Position numbers and translations under genes: made by a program
Shown: positions 11,401-24,142 of the stretch, piece by piece
Position numbering within the stretch: the stretch's first letter is position 1
Layout of the letters: every line of letters starts with the position of its first letter
NCBI GenBank assembly: GCA_016785225.1
Contig: JAFBJZ010000888.1
Location: forward strand, 1-64,000
Direction: 5' to 3'
Length of the DNA stretch: 64,000 bases
Source of the DNA: Psettodes erumei
Taxonomy: Eukaryota > Chordata > Actinopteri > Pleuronectiformes > Psettodidae
The notes under the pieces: generated by a model
Databases searched by the model: none
What the model was told of the DNA's origin: nothing
Seen by the model: only the letters and a program-made list of their open reading frames with translations

Positions 11401-14400
11401 CCATAGCACCTGCTGTTCTATATGACTGATGCACTCATTTATACCAGTATTTACTAATGTACTACATTTTAGTATTTAGTTATTTATATTATTATAGTTT
11501 TTGTATTATTTACTACTTCAGTACTATATATTGACTCATTCATCCTTTCAGATTGATTCATTCATTCAGTTACTTTTTCCCTTCCTACATCATCTGTTTT
11601 CTTTTAATATTGTTTTATTTCTTAAGGAATTCTGTGATACTTGAAGCCAGCAGGTTTGTAACATTACTCAGAATCAGTCTGGTATGGTTCAATGGAGAAC
11701 CATTCCAGCTTTTACAAGCTGCTGCTGTGGCGCTCAGTGGGGAATAATGTCAGGACTCCTGCTGGGTGGCAACTGTAGGCGAGTGATTGCGGCCGAGGCG
11801 AGAGACGTCAAATCAAATCAGATCTGAAATGTGGCATTATGCAGCCTTAATGGAGATTAAAAGCCTTCAGTGCCAGCGCCATGCCGCTTGGTCTTACCTG
11901 CGCTCACCTCCACTGTTTTAACATCTGACCAACAAAAACACTAAAAGCTGACAAATGCAGCTCCACATCAAGGCTACACTCTGAAAGAGGGTAATTTTAC
12001 CTGCATCAGAGCCACAGAGAACGATGCATGCTTTTAGACCTGAAATGTGAATATGTGCACCCGTGTGTACTTGTACTTCTGTTTGTAGTTCTATTTTGGA
12101 ACAGTGTGAGTTGTGTTATATACAGAAACACCAACATAAATAAGGTTTTTATTCAGTTGTTTTGAGATCTGGTAACTACGAAGGCCATAGAATCACATAA
12201 AATCTATCTGTGTCTGTTTTGTAGGTGGCCTTTACTTATTACTAACAGAATATTGGCTTTTGGCTGATTCTTTCTGTTTCTATTTGTCAGTTTGGACAAT
12301 GTCTGCACATTGGTAGCGAGTGTTAAGATGACAAATCAAAGACTTTAGTACTAAGAAGCACTGCGCCATCTCTGGCAGTCTGTATACTTGAGAAGCCTCT
12401 GTCATCTGTGCTTATTTCCCGTTCATCTGTGTTTGCATTTTTTCCCTTTTTTTTTCTACTTCTAATTTGCAACGCCATGTGTTCCCATCTATGCTGCAGT
12501 TCTTGTCATTCCCACTCTAATGATGATGGTGATGCAGGCAACCATGTACCAACAACAGATAATTGCAAGTGCAGAGAAAGAGACAGCAACCCTTACTGGC
12601 ATCTCATCCACAAACACAACCAGTGCTGCCAGGAATTGAATCCTGAGTGGTGTTTTCAGTGGTGGATCTTAATGTCATGCCTGCACCACCTGTGCACACC
12701 CTGTGCTATCATCATTCTTGTTTAAGGCTGGTGGGTGGCATCTGATACAAAACAAAATACTCAAAGTTTGTAACAATTGTTGTATTTTTTATTCAAAAGT
12801 GGGAAGTTACTTTCCCTCTTGCGCTGTAAAACAGGCACCAAACGTATGTTGAAAGGGAAACAGAATGAAATAGTATCATGTTTCTGCAGGATAGGACATG
12901 ATCTTGGCTCCTTCTCACCAAGTGAAATCATTAATTCAACATGACAAATGTTGGCAAGACAACTCTGCTTTAATCCACTGGACCTGTAGCTACTCCACAT
13001 TACACCTCTTTCAGTACAGGGATTTAATGACGAGCCCACTTGGCTAATTTCCCAAATTCAGCATTGATGTTGGAATTATTGCTGTGTAAACTGTGAGGGT
13101 TAGTTTTCACTCGGGGTTGGGTGTGTTAGTGTGTGATGATTAGAGTTTTTCACTCCAGGATGCATTCAGCGACTAATCAGAATAATCGTTTTAATGAGTC
13201 CCCTTTCCAAGGCACACCACAGACCACGGGGAGCCTCACGACTTCCCGTGTGGTCCTGTTTTATTATGCCTAATGAGATGAGAGTAGGATGAAACCCAGA
13301 CATGCCAAAAGAATGTCACGATACCAGGATTCAGGAAAATCTGACAAAAATGTCGAAAGGTCTAATAACAACTATTATAATGGTCCTTTACATGTGCAAG
13401 TGTTGCTGATCAATGCTTAGCTCCACTTCAACACCATAAAGTAGCCTGAACCCCAGAGTTTCCAGTCGTCAGAACCATACTGGATGATCCCGCTGTGCAC
13501 AACTGACATCCACCACCAAATGCCAGCACCAACACAGGAACCACAACACAGCAAAATAGTACCTAAAGTGCAACACACGTGCATGAAACGATTCCCATAT
13601 CACGCATCAGACCCACTCTTAAGTGGAGTGAATGTGATGAAATTGCTGCTTTCCAGAAGGGGAGACATGTCAATGTTTAGAAATGGGATACATCCCTGAT
13701 ACATCACTGGTTATTGTGCTCTTTTAGTTATCTGTCATTCTAATGGCATACATTTCTGTCTGTTTCATTCTTGACACTAAAATCAGATGACAACAAAGTA
13801 AACAGTGGCTGTTGCCTTGTAAAGATGTTTTGCCATCTTAGAATTCACACCATTAAGGTGCAGAGCTGGTGATAATTCTCAGAAGGTAAGCGACACAGGC
13901 AGATCTGAGGTGGAGCTGTGGTTGCAGCCATGTTACACGGCGAGGACAAGTTAAGTCAACCCATTTACCATGCAAAAGATGGCAATGAGATTTGGTGGAC
14001 AGACTTCCTCTGAGAAACGCATGACAAATCCAGTGTGTTTTCATCAACCTAACTAGGTACTTTTGGTGCCATAACCTAATCAAAGAATACATGATAAATG
14101 AAATAAGAATAAGAGGTCGACCCTAACAATGTCCAGTATTTGTCCCATTCAGCCTCCATATCTTATACAATATATGTACTTTGTCAGTATTAATACAACA
14201 AGATTTTTTTGTGGAAAGTGAAAATAATAAATAAAGATAAAATTGAAAGTAAGAAACATCACAAGAAACAACAACAAGCAAATACGCTCATGCACAAATA
14301 CTGCGCCAATGAGTGAGCTCCATTCTTTCTATGTGAGCTACATTGTAAGCATGTTCTCCAGTGCCGTGTTCGGGACAGCAGACACACCTTGCTGATTAGT

Positions 14401-14900
14401 ATAACTAGAAACAACTTCACAACAAGTTTTTACTTTGTAACAAACATAAAGAGGCCAACACATGAAATGTTGACAAAGTTGATTGAGGAAAACTCTGCAC
14501 TTACCACCTGGTGGTGGAAGTTGTGCAGCATATTCACAGAAATCACAAATGCTTTGCACAGCATTCTGCATTCATGAATTTTAATGAGCAGAAAATATGC
14601 TGATAATGAATAATTTATATGTAAATGAAAAATAAAATTCAAGTGAACTCTGCATCCCACATAAACAGCTGAAAAATCTTACAAATTAAACACAAATAGA
14701 CCCCTAAATGTGATTTAAACCTCTGAAGTTGAAACTATGGATAAGTGAAATAAAAAAATTTAAAAAGAGATTTGTGCTTTGCCACCACATGTTCCTAAAG
14801 ATAAATTTAGCTGATTATGGCTTTAAAAATCATGAGAGCTCTGAGAGCATTTGGGTGCAACATGTTTGTGTCATATCAAGACAAACCTTTGGATTTGGTC
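5463..14900. other. Gene desert, mostly unique AT-rich DNA
   Basis: No exon or conserved protein segment was recognised on either strand; open frames are short and random-looking. Notable items are the hairpin at 8187-8228, a CTC/TCC-rich tract at 11110-11157, and possible conserved noncoding blocks near 11740-11900 and 13130-13280. Confidence 0.5.
8187..8228. repeat. Short inverted repeat, 17-bp stem with 8-nt loop
   Basis: The left arm TGATCCGGTCCGACACT (8187-8203) pairs with 8212-8228 at 16 of 17 positions. The loop is GGGTAGAG. Weaker pairing extends outward with a small bulge. Confidence 0.8.
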
Positions 14901-14929
14901 AGAAATTAGTAAAATGTAGCTTTTTTCTG

Positions 14930-15580
14930 TGCCACCATGAGGTTGAGATTTTTGGTTTTGAGTGAAATGTCTCAACAACTACTTAATGGATTGCTATGAA
15001 ATATTGTGTAGACATTCCAACTAACACTGGCGATCCTCTGACTATTTAATTGATGCAACACAAATGATATTTAGCCTCATTAGCCCACTTTGTGTTTAGT
15101 GCTAACAAGCAAATGTTGGTTTGTTAACTCAAGGAATGCAAAGATTGCTTGAACTTACCATATAGGTGATTGGATGGGGCTATGACGCATGCAACTTTGA
15201 CACAGAGAGCCTACTGCTTGTTTCCTTTATAGCAGCTTTTATTGTCACCACATCATGGTTGTTTCTTCACATAAACCAAGTAGTTATTCTTTTGATAAGA
15301 AAGGTTTCCTAATGTCAACTATGCAGTTGTTTATAGCATTAGTTGTGGTGTGGCCCTGGGGATGGCAATGCTGCTCTGTTGGTCCAGACTATAACTCAAT
15401 AACTGAACAATTTATTTATTTATTTATTTTATGATATTTCCATCAGCCTAGAATATTAGCATGGGAAACCAAGATGGCAATGATACCAATTTGAAATTAG
15501 CATGTATCATCATTGCCAGCATGTTACACTGCTAATGTCAGCACAATCGTGCCCACAGTCAGTCTGACGGACACGCTAGT
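14930..15580 (+). repeat. Abundant teleost interspersed repeat, decayed
   Basis: Phrases such as GAAATGTCTCAACAACTA (14967 on), TGTGTTTAGTGCTAACAAGC (about 15090) and TTAGCATGTATCATCATTGC (about 15496) belong to a repeat I recognise from many fish genomes. It has no coding capacity. The boundaries are approximate. Confidence 0.6.
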
Positions 15581-16904
15581 TATTTTAAACCAATTATTTT
15601 AATAATAATATAAAGCTATATATTCAATAATATTGATCATCATTGATCATGTTTGGAGTCACTTCATCAAGTGCTTCCTGAGGACAACTGCTGGAGAACT
15701 GATGAAATTTACACTGAACTTGTAATCAGTGAAAATGCCTATAAACCTATCACAGACAGAAAACACAGGTTTAATAAAAGACCAATATTGTCCGGATACA
15801 TGTTAAGTAAGTACATGGGCCAAACCCTCTTCCCCTTTCATGAGCACTCATTACCCATTATGCTTTGTGTGGGGGTAAATGAGGCTCTTTAATTATCCTG
15901 TGCTGTCACACATCAGCCATATGTCCATAGGACCTTGTGAGCCACAGAAAGGCAGACAAGACAAAAATGCATCTCACCTGTCCAGGACTAAATTAATTAT
16001 CCAATTACTCCTTTCCAAGTGACTGTGCTGCCCAGATAACTTCAGAGCTATTTACAACAGACTGCTCTGCCAAGATAACAAAAGGGCCAGTTGCCACATA
16101 ATCACTTCACATGGTAAACGATCGACACAAAACTCCTGAGACTGCCAAAAACTCCCAAGACCTCCAAGAATCCATCAGCATATTGTACGTTTTCTCTCAG
16201 GAAAACTGATGATAAGGTAATGAGCAAATATACATTGGAAAAAACTTGTGAGATACTGAAAATAAGACAAACCATGAGTGATTTAGCTCAACAGAATTCA
16301 CTTATTTTGTCACCCATTTGCTTTCACGTCCATCTTCAGCCCATCGTCAGCCTTTAGAGCTAGTTGTTTCATTACTATTGCACCAATCCATTTTGTTTTT
16401 ATCTTCCCAAAGCCCATAGATGGAGGCAGGGAAAGAGGAGGAGGAAGAAAACTGTGGCTGCAGAAGCGGGTGTCACTCTTTTTACGGGCCCAATTACACC
16501 CTCCATCCACTCATCACCTTGACGAGAGGGGTAGCAATGTTTTAATCCAGAGTTTCCAGGGCTGCCAAGGACGCTGGCCAGTGGCAAAATTTATCTGGCT
16601 TCTGTAACCATCTCAATGGATCAAAAGTGCTCCGCTACATATCACCACTCTGCACAGAGTGTCTCCCCCTGTTCTCCAGGAGTATAAGCATATCGGTCTC
16701 CAGAAAATGAGAAAGGAAAGAGTTCCATGCATCTTTTCATTGTTTGGAAACAAGTGTCAAAGGTTGCAGTCTGTTATCTTTCTTAGAGTGCTGAGGCTCT
16801 ATCATTTTCTTACAATGGCTAATGGGAATCGACGTCCTATCTGTCTGCCTCCCAGTATCTTTATTTCTTACTTTCTTTATATCCACAATTTTGAGAGAAA
16901 AACC

Positions 16905-17345
16905 TACCTCAAGGCAATGCAGGGCAAATTTAGTTGTTTAGCACATTTCATACCCCTGGCAACCCAAAATGCTTTACAGAGCCCAAGCAAAAGCAAGCAA
17001 TTAAAAGACTCAAGGCACACTGTATGAAAGTGAATTGAAAAAAACGACGGAACAAATATATATGCGATAAATGTGTAAATATAAAGACTTCAAGGTGCTC
17101 AGTCCTGTTTGCCAGATCTTCTGGCATTTTATTTCAAATTTGTGCAGCATAAGGCAAAAGGCAGACTCGCCATATTTACTTTTAAGGGCAACAACAACTA
17201 GTGAACAGGCAGTGGTCCTGTGACCTGAGCAGTCTACAAGGTTCATACCAGTTCAGCAGATCAGTGACTTATTGGCCAATGGTAGGATTTTAAAGTTAAT
17301 TATTTCTCAGAGTGCTAACCAGTGAAATGAGTTATGTGCTGAGAT
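16905..17345 (-). mobile_element. LINE 3'-end fragment (L2/CR1 type)
   Basis: Read on the minus strand it ends in the tail-like sequence complementary to 16911-16990 (TTTACAGAGCCCAAGC region), and before that has the decayed C-terminal coding part. The same layout is seen in the LINE near 33.9 kb. It is heavily mutated. Confidence 0.5.
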
Positions 17346-17349
17346 CTAA

Positions 17350-20100
17350 GATCTGATCTACAGAGAATTGCAGTGATTCAAAATGCTAGCACATGGACAA
17401 GTTTCTCCATATCAAATTTCTAATCTTTGCAATATTTTTGAGGGGATTTTTTACCTTTCAGTGACAGACTGTTAAGGTGACTTTGAGTCTTCCTTCCCCA
17501 GCACCAAGGTTTTGTCCTCACTAAACCAAAGGTTACAAGTGGGCTTGTACTAGCTCAGGACACTGCCAGAAAGATCAGAACAGTGTTGTTATCATAATTT
17601 GGAGGAATTGTTGGTCCAAGTCCAGAAAAGGACATATACAAAATCCAGAAGGTATAATATTGCTTAGGACCTCAGTTTCCAAGACTTGGAATCAGGCTGA
17701 GGATGAGAAAAGTCAAGTGACTGTTAAGTTGTGAAAGTTTCATTTTAAAAGATCACTAAGAAAAGATCAGATTCTGCAGGCCAAACACAGAATAATAAAA
17801 ATTTAATCACAAAAAAGCAGTAATCATGTTACGCTGGACTTATGCCAATCACATGGTTGGAAGAAAATTTGGCCCCAAAGGTCTTTGCTGGATGTGATTG
17901 CTTGACATGAAGCTGGACAAAGAGAGCTGTAAAATCGATAAGGCATATCAGCAGCCTGCAGGCCTGATGAAGACACCCTAAAGCCCAGCTCCGCAGATGA
18001 GGGGTGGGCAAGTGTGGTAGCAAGAAACGTTAACCCAGCACACTCGGTGAGAGGCAACATCAGAGCCAATGTCAAACAGAGGTGGAGAGAGTTCAAATAC
18101 AGAAACATGATTACTGTTCTGAACTACTGACCTCCTGAAGGCATTCCGTCACTAATGTGTATTCATGACTGCCAAGCAAAAAGAGGCAAGGCCAGGGTAT
18201 GGGAGAATCCATACAAACCTACACACACACACACAGAGTAGTTAATCTTTGCTTTGATGGGCTGACCCTTTCATAGTGCTCAAGGCAGGAAAAGAAACAC
18301 AAGAAAGGTGACCCTGACCATAACCCTGACCTCTCCTTTGAGACCAGAGCCATAGGAGGAGGAGGAGGATATCTGCATAAAAGAACAAGCAGGGGTGTTC
18401 CCTCTCTGCCCTCCAGTGTCCACACAAGGCTGCCACCTGGAGAGACAGCTGACCGGCCCGGGGAACTTTTGTTTAATGATTGACCTTCCAGTCTGTGCTT
18501 TGCATTTTTACATTTCATATTTAACATACAAATTCAGCCATGAGAACAACGTATTCTTGATCTCATACACAGAAATCACAGCACTGGAGATGCAGAAGAG
18601 ATGCACAAGCATGAGGTGAAGAAGTCATTGCGCATAAAAAGACAAGACTCGGCCAAGCCTCAGAAGGGTGATCTCAAGGAAATTTTAATCGAAATCAACT
18701 GGACTTACTTTTTCACTCTTGAAGATGTTTCACCTCTCATCCAAGAGGCTTCATCAGTTCATGCTGGTCTGACTAGGGTGAGCTTGTCTGACGAAGTCTC
18801 TTCCTTGAGATAACCATGACCTGGGCAAATGAGAATATTCACAGCCTCTCCGAAGGGGGAGATTAATGTTTATTTGAAGTGTTTTCAAAAGCTTTGTTTT
18901 ACTTTTACAAAGTACTGATGAAGGATTTGATGAAGTATGAAGAATATGTAAAGTTAAGTGTGCAGTGCTGTGATTCCTACAGAAAGGCTTTAGCAAACAG
19001 GGAAAAACCATACCAGTGGCAGGGGTGCATTATGCAAGAACATGGGATGCAAGCTTAAAAAACAAAAAGGTTTTGTTGCTTGACCAGATCAAGGTGGATA
19101 AAGAATATTAGCCAAATATGTAACCCGAGTTACAAAGTATCTTGTAGTGATTCATAACCAAATATGACAAATTATGAAATGGTTTCCACACTTTGGAAGG
19201 CGTGCTGTTAGATGAAAATTGCCTCTATACCGGTGTTATGTACATGGTTGGGGTGCAGAACTTCAGACGTTTACTGGTTAGGTGATGTGAAAGCAAATCT
19301 GCTGGGGTTTCTTGTGCACAGGAGCGACACTGGCTCCTGCGTACAGACAGAAGCCTCTCTCTTGACTGTGAGCAGATGGAGTGGCAAGTGCTTTTCAGAC
19401 GAGATGACACATTCTGAATATTCAGTATGACTGACAATTCGGTGTTGTGGCAAAGCCTGTTTTTCTTGTTACCTTATAGGGCTGTGACTCAATCCCCAAC
19501 CCACCACCACCACCACCACCCGACCGGCCCTATCTCTGAGGCCTGGCTGTCAAGGCTCTGACTGAATTAATGGGTGAAGGCAGCTCCTGTAACGAGGATG
19601 CCAGAGCATGTTAAGGCTGCAGCCCAATCCCGGTAAGCAGCAGTGAGAGCGGCAGTCTGCTTCAATGAGGAGCACTCAGAGTGGGGGAGCTGCGGGGGGG
19701 TGTGATACCTGCATCTGCTGCAAACACCACCTCTGTGCAAAGTACATCCCTAACAACAAAGGGTTCAGTGGAGCACCTGAGAATGGATATATGCTCTGTG
19801 CTCAGATCAAACCTCTCTTGCAAATATTACTCATAGAAAACTAGGTAATAAGCATGAAGTTTGAGAGCACATCTTCAAGGGAGACCTGAGCACTTGTTAT
19901 TTCAAAAAACATCACAAGATACAGTACGTCAGAGCAGTAATCTGCAGTACATTAGTTATATGCACTGTACAGTATTGTTCTTACAGCAAAGTGCTATACA
20001 CTCAGCAAATACTTCTTCTTTATTCAAGTAATTATCATATCAATCAATCATTTAGCAGCAGAGCAGGCATAAAATCATGCAGATACATCAGGAGCTTCAG
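17350..20100. other. No gene; scattered repeat traces
   Basis: No exon was recognised. The stretch 18690-18850 carries GAAGATGTTTCACCTCTCAT and neighbouring sequence, typical of a common teleost retroelement tail, possibly Penelope-like. Short CA (18221-18236) and CAC (19499-19519) repeats also occur. Confidence 0.45.
18690..18850 (+). repeat. Teleost retroelement tail fragment
   Basis: The motif GAAGATGTTTCACCTCTCAT followed by CCAAGAGGCTTCATCAGTTC is a frequent interspersed sequence in fish genomes. Family assignment (Penelope-like) is tentative. Confidence 0.45.
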
Positions 20101-20104
20101 TTAA

Positions 20105-20450
20105 TGTGCACATCAAACATCAGAATGTGGGAAAAAATCTGACCTCAGTGACTTTGACTGTGGCCTGATTGTTGGCACCAGACAAGCTGTTGTGTTTCTG
20201 AAACTGAAGATCTCCTGGGATTTTATAGTCTAAAGTTTTTGCTTGGAATTGTGTAAAAAGCAAAGAACATCCAGTGAGCAGCAGTTCTGCAGACGAAAAA
20301 GCCTTGTTGATGAGAGAGGTCAGAGGAGAATGACCAGGCTGTCAGCGAGGCTATGGTAATTCAGATAACCACCGAGCAGAAAAGCATCTCAGAATGCACA
20401 TCATGTTGAACCTCGAGGCAGAAGACCACATCGGGTCTCCAACATCTTGC
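20105..20450 (+). mobile_element. Tc1-like transposase remnant, family 1 (N-terminal part)
   Basis: The decayed reading follows the N-terminal DNA-binding half of a fish Tc1 transposase, for example DLSDFDCGLIVG and KSISECTS, with an internal deletion. No terminal inverted repeats are intact and no catalytic region is present. Confidence 0.7.
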
Positions 20451-21819
20451 GGAACCCACACTAATGTGTAAATTTGCCATGCCCCACATCCATCAATCAC
20501 CTCTTACAGTCTCCTTTGCTATATAAAGGACACCACAACTCTCTGTGTTGGTGCTAAAAGTTCACCCTAAATGTAAGTTGTGAGGCTCAGTCATCTAATA
20601 TGGACCTTAATGCATATATTAATTCTTAGGTTACTTGGCTGCTCTTTATATCCTGTCAGAAAAACAAAAGAAAACGTGCCTTACGTACAGTATCATTGAT
20701 CCATATTTGAACATTCTGTACCAATCAGTGCTTTGACAGGGTAGAACTCTTCCAGTTACACATTCTGTAAACTGAGGTGAAATAAATCTCATCTTCATTT
20801 TTCCCCTAGAATTCAACTTTAAAATGTTTCTGATCCCTCATGTTCTTTTTCTCCATGAAATCAATGAGAATCTCAAACTCCAGCTGTTTTTAAACACTGC
20901 TTTATATTCCCTGACATATTATGGATATATGTACCTGTTCCTCTGAGTACAACTGCCATGCCTTTCTCTGTTTCCTCTCTGGCTGTTTTGTATAATTCAT
21001 GTCTCTAGGAGCCAGACATGTCAACAGAACTGATTTCGGGGAGATTTGAGGATGTCTCAGAGAGATTTGGGCTCTTGGCAGAGTCAATCGCCCCCAGAAT
21101 ACCTGAAGGGACAAAAAGAATAATTTGTGTGTAAATGAAAAAGTGCTTTGTGCCTGTAGGAGATTTTCCTCACTGCTTGGAATCCGAGAACTTCAGGCTT
21201 TTTTACAGAGGAAGTTTTGAAAGATTTGCAACATCAAGGAGCATTGTGGGTTCTTTGCAATGTCATCAATTAAATGTTGTCCTTTTCCTGTGGGGTTGAG
21301 TTGCTAGACCACTGATGGTAATATTAGGGTAAGAGGATGCCTACATGGTTGACTACTGACTTTCAACTTTTCTTCAACTTTTCAACAATTGCAAAGTGCA
21401 TGTTGAATATTTTTGGTGTCCTTTTCCTGATTTCCACCCTAGTGTCTGTCATCTGTGCTCAGTCACACTTGGTCTTTTTTTGACTGGTTTCCAAGCTTTA
21501 AGAGGGCTGGTCTACCTTAATTTGTATCAAAAGACAGCAATTCCTTCTAATACCACTCTTGATACTTTTGAACCTTTTTCCTTTCTTGCTTATACATAAT
21601 TTCTAGTCAAAGCATTTTATTAGTCATACTGTAAATAGCTCATTATTGAATGGTTACATTGGTGGTTAGCCAAAACTTGATCAATTCTAGTCATGTTCTG
21701 GTAAATATGCAGGTTAAATTTGATCATATCGTCTGTTTCCACCTTTTTAAATCGCATCAGCATTCAGGGCCAGGTGTTGTCACTGTTTGCCTCCTACCTC
21801 TCTGTACAAATGCAAAAAA

Positions 21820-22506
21820 TATATATATATCTGGGAGCGATCTTTGATTCAGCTTTAAAATTTGACAGATTGGTTCTGCAGTCAGCTTGAGTTTCTTCTA
21901 CCTCACATCCATCAGCAGTTAAATCGTTCCTCTTTCATAAAGACCTGGAAATTACCATTCATGCTTTCATCTCCTCCGGAATCGATTGTCGTAATTCCCT
22001 CCTCACTGGAGTAAACGGGTCATCACTTCCTTGCCTCCAACTGATTCAAAATGCCGCAGCTAGACTTTTAACATGGTACGAGTAAAAGAGAACAAGTTTC
22101 ACTCACACTATCTTAACTGCGCTGGTTACCTGTCAAATCCCACAGCAATTTTTGATCTCTTTTATTTGTTTTCACAGTATGGCAACCACATACTTATCAG
22201 TCTTCTGTCCACTCTCAGGCCAGTGTCCCCCGCTCCATTTGGAAATCCATAGGCACTTATCTTTGATAAACTTTAATAAATTATTGATTAATAATAATTT
22301 TCTATAGTATCTCGATTTGTTTTTCTATTTTTATCTCATTTCCCTACATTGGAATGTTGCTTGGTTGTTTTTATTAGTTTGGCTTCTTCTTTGGTTTTGG
22401 TTGTACTTTTGTTATTGTTTGTTACTCTTCTTATAGCTGAATGGTTTACAAAGCACTTCGGTCAACGCGTGGTTATTTTTAATTGTGCCCTTGAAATAAA
22501 TAGACG
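21820..22506 (+). mobile_element. LINE (L2/CR1 type) 3' part: RT C-terminus and tail
   Basis: LGAIFDSALKFD is readable at 21833, then an IHAFISSGIDC-like stretch and LPCLQLIQNAAARLLT (22035-22080), which is characteristic of the RT C-terminal region. The tail has ACAAAGCACTT and GAAATAAATAG at 22448-22503. Stops and frame shifts show it is dead. Confidence 0.75.
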
Positions 22507-22509
22507 AGT

Positions 22510-23690
22510 GTAATAGTATATTGGTTCAGTGATTGCTCAGTGTTTCCCATCATCCATTCGGTCACTGCAGTCGTGGGATGACCCTGCGGCCTACAACTTC
22601 GATCAGTGCATGAAAATTTTAATCAACTGCTAGTTTCCTGCTGACTTCCGTTGTGCATTTTAGCTTCCTAAATGCTTAGTAAGCATTCATGAATGCACAC
22701 ACCCCTGTGTCTTCCACCTATAATCCAATCAAGGGTATGAAAGGGACAAGGTGAATCCTAATAACCATTCAATCCTCCCCTCTGCGACGAATGAGCTGCC
22801 TGCAGTAATAATTACTGGGTGTGATGGTTTGAGACTTGTGCTATCAAACATGGCTGATATGTTGGCTGCAAATCCATAAAGTGTGGAAATACTTTCAAGA
22901 TGAAGCTGATTTATAGCGTTTTTGGGTACACCAGCTAGTGTTACAGTCGAGCCTGCTCAATATTAGATTGTGCGTTGTTTTTTTCAGTGTCATTTGAAAG
23001 AGAAATGGTCGCACTTGCAAGTGATATTTGGAGGTGATAAAGGCAGATTTGGAGACAAACCCCATATGAGCTCTAAAGTCAGAGGGCATATTGTAACCTG
23101 AATTTCTTGGCAAGCCACCATCACCACCACATGCTCTCAGCAAGAAACATCTTTCATTGGCAAAGAATGAAGCACCTTTAAGGCCACAGCCCTTGTTGAA
23201 CTACTCTGGATGTGTGCTTGACTGACTCTAATGCTTTCAGGTGTTGCTGTTGCCTTTGTGGAATATGCCATAGTCCTGCTACTTGGAGAGAAGACTTACC
23301 TGCTTTGTTCTATTGCAAGCTAAGAGGACATAATGTGTATATGTGTGTGTTGTACAGTAAGGAGGGGAGGCAGAAAAGACAAAGTCAGAAGATAGGGAAT
23401 GAGGGAATGAGGAGGAAAGGGGCAGAGGAAGGTGTCGAATTAAAGTGGTTGTTGTTGCTGTGCAGGAGAGCAGCAGCCTGAGTGTGTTCCTGTGTGTGAG
23501 AGCGCGGGGTTGAGCAGATGTAATCAGCAGACGTGGATGCAGAGGCAATAACTCCATGGGGGGAAAGTTGCAGAAGTGAATCTATCTCTGTCATGAAAAC
23601 ATGGAGCAATCAGGAGAAAACTGAGCCAGCAGATAAAGAAGCAGAAGTTCAGCGTTCAGGCGCAGAGAGTGGATCACCTGTGTTGGGGTT
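22510..23690. other. No gene; possible regulatory DNA
   Basis: No exon was recognised. A lone CAGTGTTTCCCAT (22538-22550) looks like one end of the hAT MITE family found next to it, but no partner end was found. Confidence 0.45.
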
Positions 23691-23691
23691 T

Positions 23692-24142
23692 CAGTGTTTC
23701 CCACAGAATTAGATTCTATCTGTGGCGGTGGCTGCCCAAAGGGGTGGGGGGTTGGGGGGGGGGGCATGCTGAGAAACATTGCAGGAACACGCACAGCTAA
23801 AGAGGAAACTACCAGTGTTATGCCAAGTTGTGCTTGCCTGCCGAGTACAGTAAAAATTTTATGGATTTTTTGATGGTCCACCAGGCCAATGATGCAGTGG
23901 GATTACTCCTCGTACTCCTAATAATGGGACCATTGTCAATGTATTTGTGGGAGAGAGAGAAAGGGAGAGCAGGGCAAGGGGGGAGCTAAGCAAATCAATG
24001 CCCTGTGTACAGCTCTGCAATAAGACAGTGTCGCAAAACGCTGTGTTAGAGATCTTTTATGCTGTAATGAGAAGTGTAAAAAAAACCCTTCAGATCCATT
24101 ATTAAACTGTGGCATAATCAACATAATGAATGGGAAACGGTG
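23692..24142. mobile_element. hAT-type MITE
   Basis: It begins CAGTGTTTCCCA (23692-23703) and ends TGGGAAACGGTG (24131-24142), near-inverted termini of the hAT type. It carries no open frame of its own and contains internal G-rich sequence. A clear 8-bp target duplication was not found. Confidence 0.6.

Noticed and set aside
16659..17027. 122-codon plus-strand open frame
   Set aside because: Its 3' half overlaps a LINE tail fragment and the rest resembles nothing known.
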